From NCBI RefSeq assembly GCF_005869845.1, contig NZ_VAWF01000004.1, positions 186,001 to 250,000 on the forward strand: DNA of 64,000 bases. Direction: 5' to 3'. The position numbers and the translations under genes were made by a program. Source of the stretch: Fodinibius saliphilus (lineage in GTDB: Bacteria > Bacteroidota > Rhodothermia > Balneolales > Balneolaceae). Below the pieces are notes generated by a model. It saw only the letters and a program-made list of their open reading frames with translations, was not told the origin of the DNA and made no database searches. This document shows, in pieces, positions 27,577-35,597 of this stretch; the first letter of the stretch is position 1; every line of letters starts with the position of its first letter.

Positions 27577-28863
27577 TTATCCAATCCTTGTAATATTTGC
27601 TTTTAATCCTGAGTCGGACAGAATATTTTTCAGTTTGCTACTCCATCGATCTAAAGCTTGTTGTTTTTGCTTTAAGTAGCTTGCCCTGTTATAACGCGCC
27701 GTTATTGTATTTTCTCTTGCCAAACCCTTGTGATTTAAAACCTTCCCAATAATCATTGGGTTTATACCATTCTCGGCCATATATGTAGCGGCTGTTCTTC
27801 TTAGATCATGTAATCTGAAGTCAGGAACCTTTGAATTATCCTTTATCCTCTTTACCGATGATTTTAGCCATTCAATTGGTTTGTTTTCTTTTCTTGGAGA
27901 CTCAAATACATAATCACTATCCCCACTTATTGGCTTCATCATTTGAATAACCTCCATAGCCATCTCAGAAAGTGGAACCTCATGTGATTTCTTATTCTTA
28001 GCGTCTTTTGCGGGTATAGTCCACACTATACCCTGAAAATCTTCTGTTCGTACCTCCGAAATATCATTCCATCTCATCCGGCTTGTTTCTGTTTTTCGTT
28101 GCCCTGTAATTAATAGCATCTTAAATACTGATTTAATGGGCTGATCAAATTGGTTGAAATGATTCCACAGGTTTTTAATCTCTTCTTCATCGTAAACACG
28201 ATCTCTTTTATTTTCTCCAGCCTTATAAGTGGATGTTCCCTTAACAGGATTATCCTGGATCTTTAGACCTATAACTTTTTTAGCAAAATCGAACATTGAT
28301 GATAATACAGCTCTTATTCTATTAGCCATCGTAGGTGACCCGTCTTTAATAGCCTTGTCATCTAAAATCTTTCGTAAACGATGGGATGTTATATCAGTGA
28401 CGACTAAATCTGCTAACTCAGGCAGTAACTCATTTTCAATTATTCGCTTATACTCTGAGCGAGTTGAATCTCTCAATGTCGGCAAATGGCGTTCTTCAAA
28501 ATCTTTTGCAAGTTCCTTAAAGGATTGTTTCTCTGGCTGGTACTTTCTTTTGTTCTTTTCAGCCTGTGGGTCTATTCCACTATTCACTTTTGCAGCTAAG
28601 TCTCTTGCCTTATCTCTTGCATCAGATAATCCAATATTTGGATAGCTTCCAATTTTGAATCGCTTCGATTTCTCATCGAACCAATAGCTATAGTAAAAAT
28701 ATTTATTACCTGCCTTTGTTAATCGAAGTAATAGCCCTTTTACCCCCTTACGTTTAAGTGTATTTGTTTCAGGATCAATCAAGTGTTGGTCGTAGTACTC
28801 AACACGTTTGTCCCTTGGCTTTAAGTTTTTAATGAATTGGCTTGTTAAGTGCTTTTTAGGCAT
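27577..28863 (-). CDS. int: Tyrosine recombinase, P4-type integrase of element A
   Basis: 428 residues. An N-terminal DUF4102-type arm-binding domain (GLLLRLTKAGNKYFYYSY, about 1-100), a core-binding SAM-like domain (about 112-200) and a catalytic domain. The catalytic residues are visible: R256 (ITGQRKTE), H352 and R355 (LHDLRRTAA), H378 (LNHKG), and Y391 (ARYNRASY). It should recombine the tRNA-Arg site. The start is 18 bases from the pair of repeats at 28881-28903, which may bind the N-terminal domain and auto-regulate the gene. It lies at the right end of the element, reading inward. Confidence 0.95.
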   Translation of the reverse strand: MPKKHLTSQFIKNLKPRDKRVEYYDQHLIDPETNTLKRKGVKGLLLRLTKAGNKYFYYSYWFDEKSKRFKIGSYPNIGLSDARDKARDLAAKVNSGIDPQAEKNKRKYQPEKQSFKELAKDFEERHLPTLRDSTRSEYKRIIENELLPELADLVVTDITSHRLRKILDDKAIKDGSPTMANRIRAVLSSMFDFAKKVIGLKIQDNPVKGTSTYKAGENKRDRVYDEEEIKNLWNHFNQFDQPIKSVFKMLLITGQRKTETSRMRWNDISEVRTEDFQGIVWTIPAKDAKNKKSHEVPLSEMAMEVIQMMKPISGDSDYVFESPRKENKPIEWLKSSVKRIKDNSKVPDFRLHDLRRTAATYMAENGINPMIIGKVLNHKGLARENTITARYNRASYLKQKQQALDRWSSKLKNILSDSGLKANITRIG

Positions 28864-28880
28864 AGCATGTGTTTTACATT

Positions 28881-28903
28881 CTGGTACAAGGCTGGTACAA
28901 GGA
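28881..28903 (+). repeat. Tandem arm-type repeats, right end of element A
   Basis: Two copies of TGGTACAAG at 11-base spacing, matching those at 7625-7647. They sit between the integrase start and the att core at 29030. The remaining DNA between 28904 and 29029 has no other feature that I see. Confidence 0.65.
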
Positions 28904-29029
28904 TTTTCTCCGCACCATCACTACTAGTTCGGATTAGTATGGAATCAATATACTCCCTAAACACATGATATTCAATGATTTATCGTACCAGTTAATAACG
29001 GCGCGGAATAGTAAGTAAAACAGAATAAA

Positions 29030-29077
29030 CTGATTACGGATCAGGAGGTTAGGGGTTCGAATCCTCTCGGGCGTACT
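29030..29077 (+). repeat. att copy 2 (junction of elements A and B)
   Basis: 48-base copy of the tRNA-Arg 3' part with one mismatch to 7496-7543 (A to G in the acceptor strand). It lacks the tRNA 5' half, so it is not a functional tRNA. Confidence 0.9.
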
Positions 29078-29085
29078 TTCTTATA

Positions 29086-29118
29086 AGCCATGACTCACAA
29101 TGAGTTATGGGCTATTTT
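29086..29118 (+). terminator. Terminator-like hairpin after att copy 2
   Basis: AGCCATGACTCA (29086-29097) pairs with TGAGTTATGGGCT (29101-29113) with one bulge, followed by a T-rich stretch. It resembles the terminator of the intact tRNA and is probably a displaced or imported tRNA terminator. Confidence 0.6.
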
Positions 29119-29150
29119 TAAAATTCCAACCTATTAGGCATAAATTTAAA

Positions 29151-29172
29151 TTTGGTTAACATTTGGGTAACA
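29151..29172 (+). repeat. Tandem 11-base repeats, left end of element B
   Basis: TTTGGTTAACA directly followed by TTTGGGTAACA, 74 bases right of att copy 2. A single related TTGGGTAACA is found at 48725-48734, the same relative place as the right arm repeats of element A. No gene is seen in 29173-29303. Confidence 0.55.
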
Positions 29173-29303
29173 AGAGGCTTGGCTACCTTGGGTATAGGAA
29201 AATTAGCGTAAAGAATCCGAACAATGCGGTGAGACCAATAGGTTACCTACTAACTAAAATCTATTCAGACAAAAATCAGGGATCTATAGTCGATAAATGT
29301 ATT

Positions 29304-30791
29304 CTATACTTCGGATGACAAGGTCATTTTAATGCGTTCAATTTCCCGCCGGATATTGTCTTTTGTCATTGGTTTCTCGAATCGCTGCCCATTGATAAAC
29401 AGATTTTTGGTATCGCTCACGCCACTACGTACTCCAGATCGCCGGTCTTCAAGCACGCGTTTCCTGTTCTCTTCGGCAAACATTTCTTTCTGAAATCGGT
29501 CGGTATCCAGATTTATGTGACGAGCACATTTCAGCAGGTTTTCATCTTCCAAGTGATTTTGATGGTCAAACAGTTCGTCATGCATTTCCCAAAACTTGCC
29601 TTGGTCAGCGGCAGCCTCTGCAGCCATGCCCGCATTTTCGGCATGCGGATGGCGTCGGCTCAGAGGTAGATGACGGTAAATATATTGGATTTGTCTGTCC
29701 TCCTGCATTATTTCGTCTACCATCTTATAAATTCGACGACTGGTTTCACACTCATAGTCCCCATACTGCAAGAGGATAATTACCGCATCGCGATTTCCAC
29801 GCTGGTGATCTTCATCAATGACAGGAGGCTGCAAGGTATCCTCCGTTTCTTCTTCTTGGTTCTGATTGGAATGCGGGCGACGAACAAAATCCGGCAATGT
29901 AGTATTACGGCCGAACAGCCATTCTTTCCATGTAAGCTCGAGCTGACCGCAGTCCCGATCGGGAAAGCGACTTTGACGCGTTTGCGAATAATTGAGAATA
30001 GCCACCAGTATCACTCCGCCTACCGTATTGCCTAACGTAACGGCAGAGAAGAAATATCCGAACTGTCCCCATCCAGCTAATCCCTGAAAAATTAAATAAA
30101 GCACCTCACAAGCACCGATAATACAGTGGAACAGATCAGCTATAGGAATCAGATACATCAGTATAAAAACAATGGCGATACGAGCCATCGCATCTCTTAC
30201 GGCGTGGGTCAGCCATACCATCGAGGCGACAATCCATCCTGCTAATACGCCTTTCCAAAACAGATCATTCCAGGATACGCTCAGGGCATGCTCTCCAAAC
30301 CCCCGGGCCACTTCGGCCGCTTCGGCCGCAAAGATACCCGTATTGGCCAACACATACGCCAAGGCCCCCGCACCCACTACATTTGCAAATAGCACAATAC
30401 CCCAAACGCGCAGTAGAGCAGGCACGCTGGCAATTCGCGTAAGCACATGCGTGACAGGGGTGAGCGTATTTTCGGTGAACAGCTGATATTTCCCAGCCAC
30501 AATCAGTATAAATCCCAACGGATACAGCATGTTTCCAAGAAATAACGAAGACTCCGGACCTACAGCAGTGGTCATCGCAGCACGGGCTACAAACGTAAGA
30601 CCGATGGACAATCCAGCAGCCACACCACTTAAAAAAAGAAGGCGGGTAGACCGACTAAAATCCTCATCAGCTGTGGCAACAATGCGACGAAAAATTTCAT
30701 CCGTTGAAAATATATCACGAACGGCCTGTCCTCCTGCAGGAGCACCGCTTTGGGACTCATCAATTTGTTCTCTAATACTGTCTGTCTTCAT
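29304..30791 (-). CDS. Formate/nitrite-type transporter fused to a DsbA-like domain
   Basis: 495 residues. Residues about 45-275 form an FNT channel with six membrane segments. After a linker of about 65 residues comes a thioredoxin-fold DsbA-like domain (about 335-490) with GDYECETSRRIY in place of the usual GDYECPYC, so the second cysteine of the CxxC pair is missing. The remainder matches the DsbA-like tail found fused to NhaA antiporters, including HPHAENAGMAAEAA and FINGQRF. Substrate is probably a small monovalent anion; the DsbA-like part may act as a redox or stress sensor rather than an oxidase. Monocistronic. No start alternative is better than the ATG at 30791. Confidence 0.85.
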   Translation of the reverse strand: MKTDSIREQIDESQSGAPAGGQAVRDIFSTDEIFRRIVATADEDFSRSTRLLFLSGVAAGLSIGLTFVARAAMTTAVGPESSLFLGNMLYPLGFILIVAGKYQLFTENTLTPVTHVLTRIASVPALLRVWGIVLFANVVGAGALAYVLANTGIFAAEAAEVARGFGEHALSVSWNDLFWKGVLAGWIVASMVWLTHAVRDAMARIAIVFILMYLIPIADLFHCIIGACEVLYLIFQGLAGWGQFGYFFSAVTLGNTVGGVILVAILNYSQTRQSRFPDRDCGQLELTWKEWLFGRNTTLPDFVRRPHSNQNQEEETEDTLQPPVIDEDHQRGNRDAVIILLQYGDYECETSRRIYKMVDEIMQEDRQIQYIYRHLPLSRRHPHAENAGMAAEAAADQGKFWEMHDELFDHQNHLEDENLLKCARHINLDTDRFQKEMFAEENRKRVLEDRRSGVRSGVSDTKNLFINGQRFEKPMTKDNIRREIERIKMTLSSEV

Positions 30792-30860
30792 GTAACTTTT
30801 CTATATCATTAATCGAAATAATGAAATCGTTTTCTACCTTATCTTTCTTCTGCAAATATT

Positions 30861-31845
30861 TCACTCTTCATTGCGATATTTGTCTAATTTATTATGCAGT
30901 GTCTTCCGTGTAAAGCCCAATATCTTAGCGGCCTCCGTCTTGTTATTATCCACGGAATTCAGCGTTTGACCGATAACCTGTTCTTCAATTTTTTCTAAAC
31001 TGGTTCCAATCAAGATTTCGATAATAGTATTAACAACGGTTCCCTGACTGCTCATATAAGCATTCTTCTTTTGGATAACCTTCAACTGTTCAAGATCAAT
31101 ATCCCCGTTACCGGATAATAGTACCAAGCTCCGCTCAATTACGTTCTTTAATTCACGTACGTTGCCGGGCCAGTCATGGTCTATCAGTGTTTCTATACAC
31201 TCATCGGAAATTTGTATAGTCTCTTTCCCATAAAGTTGCAGAAAATGATCTTTATAATAATTCACTAATAATGGTATATCTTCTTTGCGCTGACGCAACG
31301 GGGGGTACATTGAGCTCAATGACATTGAGCCGGTAGAACAGGTCCTCCCGAAAATCCCCGGCGGCAACCTCATCCGACAAAATTTTATTAGTTGCAGAAA
31401 CCAGCGAAATATCTACTTGTACCTCTTCCTTTCCTCCCACTCTGCGAAATGATCCAAGCTCCACGACCCGCAATAGTTTTACCTGCATCGGTTTGGGCAT
31501 CTCTCCGATCTCATCCAGGAATAGTGTTCCTCCATCAGCAAGTTCAAAACAGCCCTTTTTACGCTCATGAGCACCGGTAAAAGCTCCTTTTTCATGACCG
31601 AAAAGCTCACTTTCAACCAACTCGGAAGGTATAGCTCCGCAATTAACAGTGACCATCGGTTTATTTTTACGAGATCCATAATAATGAAACAGGCGGGCTA
31701 TCACTTCTTTACCGGTCCCGTTTTTTCCGGTAATCAGCAGTGTGGTACAACCTGTTTGAGCAACTTTTTTGACCTGATTGGCTAACTCTACCATTTCATT
31801 ATTGCATGTCAGTAACGTAGGTATTTGGAAGTTATTCTTTGTCAT
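30861..31845 (-). pseudogene. Sigma-54-dependent activator interrupted by a frameshift
   Basis: Two overlapping frames together give about 327 residues: an AAA+ sigma-54 activation domain with Walker A GKNGTGKE and the sigma-54 contact loop GAFTGA, then a C-terminal Fis-type helix-turn-helix (TEAAKILGFTRKTLHNKLD). There is no N-terminal receiver or sensor domain. The frame is broken in a run of six C (31300-31305, plus-strand G), where five would join ELNVPP to LRQRKEDIP. This could be a sequencing error in a homopolymer, a real inactivation, or slippage. If active it would control sigma-54 promoters nearby, perhaps the transporter gene. Confidence 0.8.
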
Positions 31846-31871
31846 AGTTTAAACTTTTTTATTACTATGAT

Positions 31872-31909
31872 TAAAAAAGGGAAGACAGATTTCGTAGTCC
31901 TGCCTTCCC
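31872..31909 (-). terminator. Rho-independent terminator of the cupin operon
   Basis: On the minus strand GGGAAGGCAG pairs with CTGTCTTCCC (one G-U) and is followed by TTTTTT (31873-31878). It ends the transcript of the two genes at 31993-32696. Confidence 0.85.
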
Positions 31910-31992
31910 TTCATATCATCAAAGGCAGCTCATAAGACACTGCCTTTACTCTCTACTTACTTCAAATCATAATTTCAGGGACTAAAATTGTA

Positions 31993-32349
31993 TTATCCTT
32001 TCCAGCCTAGTTCCATAAGTCGTTGTTCAATGCCTGCTGATGTCAGGTTTTGTCCCGTGGTGTAATCCTGCAGGTTTGCAACTCGCAAATCCTTATTCGT
32101 CATTTTACTCGCTTTTATTTTTCGGTAGGCACTGAACAGAAAATCTTTTTCAACTATTTTTTTCTCATAGACGTAATTTTTTTGGGCACTTTCCAAGTGT
32201 AACCTTACAGATTGCATGTTTACCATTTCTATGAGTTTTTCGATAAAATTTTTGCTTATTATCATAGTGTTACCATCCTTTACCGAATCAACTTTTATAA
32301 TTTCTGCAAGAGCTTTTTCGAAATTTTCTAATGTAAGTATCAAATTCAT
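31993..32349 (-). CDS. Protein of unknown function paired with a cupin
   Basis: 118 residues, helical and charged; no family recognised. Its start overlaps the stop of the cupin gene by 4 bases, so the two are translationally coupled. It precedes a good terminator. Confidence 0.65.
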   Translation of the reverse strand: MNLILTLENFEKALAEIIKVDSVKDGNTMIISKNFIEKLIEMVNMQSVRLHLESAQKNYVYEKKIVEKDFLFSAYRKIKASKMTNKDLRVANLQDYTTGQNLTSAGIEQRLMELGWKG

Positions 32350-32696
32350 ACAGTATTTTCTTCATACCCGCTTTTAATGACAGTGGATATCATTTTAAAC
32401 CGGTCGTTCGCTTTGAAGGAGTGGCGGGCATGGGCCGGTATAATAATTGATTGCCCGGTTTCCAGAAGTTTTGATTTTCCATCAATGACAATCTTCGCTT
32501 TCCCGTCAATAATCTGAATAAAAGTGTCGAACGGAGAGGTTTTTTCCTCCAACTTTTCTCCGGTATCAATGGAGACTGCATTAATATTCCCCGTCGATTT
32601 TTTTAAAATCGTTTTGATGACTACTGAATCCGGGACGTACTCGATGATTTCAACAATGATCATCGCTTTTGATTTTTCAAGCTCTAATGATTTCAT
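32346..32696 (-). CDS. Cupin-fold protein
   Basis: 116 residues. The pattern FIQIIDGKAKIVIDGKSKLLETGQSIIIPAHARHSF is the conserved barrel of small RmlC-like cupins, including the second metal-binding motif with its final histidine; the first motif lacks the usual two histidines. Likely a small-molecule or metal-binding protein, cytoplasmic. The 386-base region to its right (32697-33082) separates it from the divergent desaturase gene. Confidence 0.78.
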   Translation of the reverse strand: MKSLELEKSKAMIIVEIIEYVPDSVVIKTILKKSTGNINAVSIDTGEKLEEKTSPFDTFIQIIDGKAKIVIDGKSKLLETGQSIIIPAHARHSFKANDRFKMISTVIKSGYEENTV

Positions 32697-33082
32697 CTGA
32701 TTGTGATTAATTTGATAAAATACCGGTTTGTAAAAAATTCAGATCATTAATTCTCAATTCTGTCTATATTTCTTTTCCATCGGTTGTAGGTAACTAAGGT
32801 CTGTAAATTTTGGATAGGGTACGTTACAGACTTGTGGTGAAAACCTTACATAAATCACGGATTGGCCAACTTTAGGCAGTGCTATCATAGATCATAAGGG
32901 AGTGAGATGGCTTACGGGAACCCGATAGTCCGGTATTATATTACTTGAGGCAAGATACCGTTTCATCTTTCAATGGGCTGCGAATACGTAAAATATGTAA
33001 CTTCTCCCAAAACTTATATAAAACACCTTTTGTAACAATTTGGCATTTTTAATTCGAAATTCGCATTAAAGATCTAAAGAGT
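32697..33082. promoter_or_regulatory. Divergent promoter region with TGTAAC/GTTACA motifs
   Basis: No gene is seen. GTCTGTAA near 32799 and TTACAGAC near 32825 form an inverted pair, and further TGTAAC hexamers lie at 32996 and 33031, just upstream of the desaturase start. The same hexamer recurs at 34196, 34217, 43517 (as GTTACA), 43538, 43684 and 43705 upstream of other element-B genes. A shared regulator site is possible but unproven. Confidence 0.3.
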
Positions 33083-34189
33083 ATGTCCGTAGAAAAAGTA
33101 ACGTTTAACAACAGTACCAGTCGGGAATTCAGTAAAACCGTAAAACAACGGGTCGACCAATATTTCGATGAACATGACCTCTCCAAGCATGCCAACATGC
33201 AGATGGTCATAAAAACCATTGTTTTGCTGACCCTTTATTTTGGCTCGTATGCTTTGATTATATCGGGGCAGCTTTCCCTTTTATCAATGTGGTTTTTAAC
33301 TTTTTTGATGGGTATCGGGATGGCCGGTATTGGCTTCTCTGTATCCCATGATGCGCTGCACGGGGCCTACTCTTCCAACAAGCATATCAACCGAATTCTG
33401 GGATTTACCTTTGATCTCCTGGGAGCAAACGGTTATATCTGGAAAATCACCCACAACATTATCCACCACACTTATACCAATATTCACGAACACGATGAAG
33501 ACCTGGAGGTGGCCGGATTTATACGGCTTTCCCCTCACGCAGAGTGGAAACCTATCCACCGCGTGCAGCATATTCTTGCCTTCCTTGCTTACAGCCTGGC
33601 CACCTTTTTCTGGGTCTTCGTAAAAGATTACAAGCATTTTCTAAAAGACAATATTGGTCCTTACAAAAACAAAAACCATCCCAAAAGCGAATGGATCATC
33701 CTTTTTATAACGAAGGCTATCTATTATACTTATATGCTGGTGCTGCCGATGTTGCTACTCGATATTACCTGGGTTCACTTGTTGATCGGATTTTCAACCC
33801 TTCACCTGACGGCCGGGCTGATACTTGGGGTCATCTTTCAGCTTGCCCACGTCGTCGAGGGGACCGATCATCCAGTTCCGGATGAAGAAAACATGATTGA
33901 CGAACACTGGATGATTCACGAAATGGGGACCACCAATAACTTTGCGCGTGAAAACAAACCGTTGTGCTGGTTCGTCGGGGGACTGAACTTTCAGATTGAG
34001 CACCATCTGTTCCCCAGAATATGCAGCGTACACTATCCGGCTATCTCTCCGATTGTTGAAAAAACGGCCCAAGAATTTGGCATTCCATACAATCAACATG
34101 ATACCTTTTTCCAGGCAGTGGCATCCCATTATCGTACCCTCAAAAAATTCGGAAATCCAGAAGTTTCTTATTCAGAAGCTCAGATATAA
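33083..34189 (+). CDS. Membrane fatty-acid desaturase
   Basis: 368 residues with about four membrane helices. The three di-iron histidine boxes are HDALHG (preceded by S), HNIIHHTYTN, and QIEHHLFP. This is the acyl-lipid/front-end desaturase pattern without a fused cytochrome b5 domain. It introduces a double bond into membrane acyl chains and would alter fluidity under cold, salt or envelope stress. Upstream region has TGTAAC motifs. Followed after 157 bases by a sensor kinase. Confidence 0.92.
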   Translation: MSVEKVTFNNSTSREFSKTVKQRVDQYFDEHDLSKHANMQMVIKTIVLLTLYFGSYALIISGQLSLLSMWFLTFLMGIGMAGIGFSVSHDALHGAYSSNKHINRILGFTFDLLGANGYIWKITHNIIHHTYTNIHEHDEDLEVAGFIRLSPHAEWKPIHRVQHILAFLAYSLATFFWVFVKDYKHFLKDNIGPYKNKNHPKSEWIILFITKAIYYTYMLVLPMLLLDITWVHLLIGFSTLHLTAGLILGVIFQLAHVVEGTDHPVPDEENMIDEHWMIHEMGTTNNFARENKPLCWFVGGLNFQIEHHLFPRICSVHYPAISPIVEKTAQEFGIPYNQHDTFFQAVASHYRTLKKFGNPEVSYSEAQI

Positions 34190-34346
34190 AATATCTGTAA
34201 CCTTTTCCTGGATTCCTGTAACAACAAATAACTGTCTATATGATATGTTTGCTACAGGAACTTACACGAATATAAGGATCGGAGATTTATAGGAACAAAA
34301 AACGGGCATAGTTGGATGCCTTCTCAACATATAAATTACAAACCAA

Positions 34347-35585
34347 ATGAATGATCATGAAACAGATCGACCTCATCAACCGAGCCCTCTTACCCTAGAT
34401 CCGAATAAACAGTACCTAGACCTGCAAACATATACAGAGTTAGGTCAACAGATCATGGATGCGCCGGTTTGTGAAATCAATATTATTGATACGTACTATC
34501 AGGATACGGTAGCGCACAATGTTGATGAAGCGGTTTATAAAGACTTGATCTGCTACGATACAATCAGACAAAACGGGAGAATATATGAAATAGAGGATCT
34601 GGCAAAGAATAAACATTATAAAGATCAGTCTTACGTAAAGAGCTCTCCATATTTTCAATATCATTGTAGCGCAAAACTAACTAATAAAACAGGTAGAACT
34701 ATAGGATCTATGTACGTGCTTGATACCAAATCAAAAAGCGTTTCAAAGGATCAAAAGGAGCAGTTCCAACAGCTTGCTCTTTTGGTCATGAATACCATTG
34801 AATTGGAGAGCCAATTCAGAGACTTAAAAACTAAATTTACTACTTTGCATGAGAGTATTCATAAAATCAACCACGATGTACGGACCCCTATCAGTGGTAT
34901 AGTAGGAGTTTCTGATCTATTGCTCGAGAAGAAGGATCATACTGAGTTTCCTACCCAGCAGATTACCATGATAAAAGAAGCAGCCGAAACCATTATTAAT
35001 ATAATTGATGGGGTTTTGGAAGATTTAAACACTGATAATTACGAGTATCAAGAGCAGAAAAAAACGCCATTCATTAATAGTGTTGAACAATTAAAACGCT
35101 TATTTCGCCCACCGTCGAAAGCAAAGGAAGTTTCTCTAACCTTTGTAAACAAAGTAGATGCCAGTCTTGACTTACCTCGGCCACTATCACTTAAATTGCT
35201 GCAAATTACCAGCAATCTTCTCTCAAATGCCGTTAAATTTACGCCACCAAACGGAGCTATAAAAGTTACAATGACCCATGAGACCGATAAAAATATGCTA
35301 TGTATTTCTGTTTCGGATAATGGACAGGGTATGACTGCTGATCAACTCATGGATTTTAACAAAGGGACGCCTGTTGCAAGGGCGGCCGATAACGATAGGA
35401 AAGAAAGTGTGGGTCAAGGCCTTAGATTTATTAAAGAAGTAGTTGCTCAGACTGGGGGAACAATATCTGTAAAAACGGGCCAAAACAACGGAACGCAGTT
35501 TTTAGTCACGTTACCCATACCGGTCGACAACTTCGAAAAGTTACTTTCATCTTTGCAGGAAAATCAAAACCAGCGAGAAGGGTAG
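34347..35585 (+). CDS. GAF-domain sensor histidine kinase
   Basis: 412 residues, no membrane segments. Residues about 24-155 form a GAF-type sensor. The HisKA helix has the phospho-acceptor histidine in KINHDVRTPISG (near residue 176). The ATPase domain shows the N box (ITSNLLSNAVKFT), G1 (SDNGQGM) and G2 (GQGLRFI). No partner response regulator lies next to it; the frameshifted sigma-54 activator has no receiver and the AraC-type gene is unlinked in kind. A cytoplasmic stress or redox sensor is inferred. Confidence 0.88.
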   Translation: MNDHETDRPHQPSPLTLDPNKQYLDLQTYTELGQQIMDAPVCEINIIDTYYQDTVAHNVDEAVYKDLICYDTIRQNGRIYEIEDLAKNKHYKDQSYVKSSPYFQYHCSAKLTNKTGRTIGSMYVLDTKSKSVSKDQKEQFQQLALLVMNTIELESQFRDLKTKFTTLHESIHKINHDVRTPISGIVGVSDLLLEKKDHTEFPTQQITMIKEAAETIINIIDGVLEDLNTDNYEYQEQKKTPFINSVEQLKRLFRPPSKAKEVSLTFVNKVDASLDLPRPLSLKLLQITSNLLSNAVKFTPPNGAIKVTMTHETDKNMLCISVSDNGQGMTADQLMDFNKGTPVARAADNDRKESVGQGLRFIKEVVAQTGGTISVKTGQNNGTQFLVTLPIPVDNFEKLLSSLQENQNQREG

Positions 35586-35597
35586 CCGACCAGTCAG

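Larger units (their letters stand above)
7542..29077. mobile_element. Integrative element A (about 21.5 kb defence-type genomic island)
   Basis: The element is bounded by the tRNA-Arg 3' end and its direct repeat at 29030-29077. It has a tyrosine integrase at the right end, an AlpA-like regulator, and matching pairs of an 11-base repeat just inside both ends (7625-7647 and 28881-28903). Its DNA is visibly more AT-rich than the flanking core. Cargo includes two McrBC systems, a NACHT-like NTPase, an HNH-HIT fusion, a MazG-like enzyme and a RuBisCO-like protein operon. No conjugation genes or phage structural genes are visible, so transfer would depend on a helper. Confidence 0.9.
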
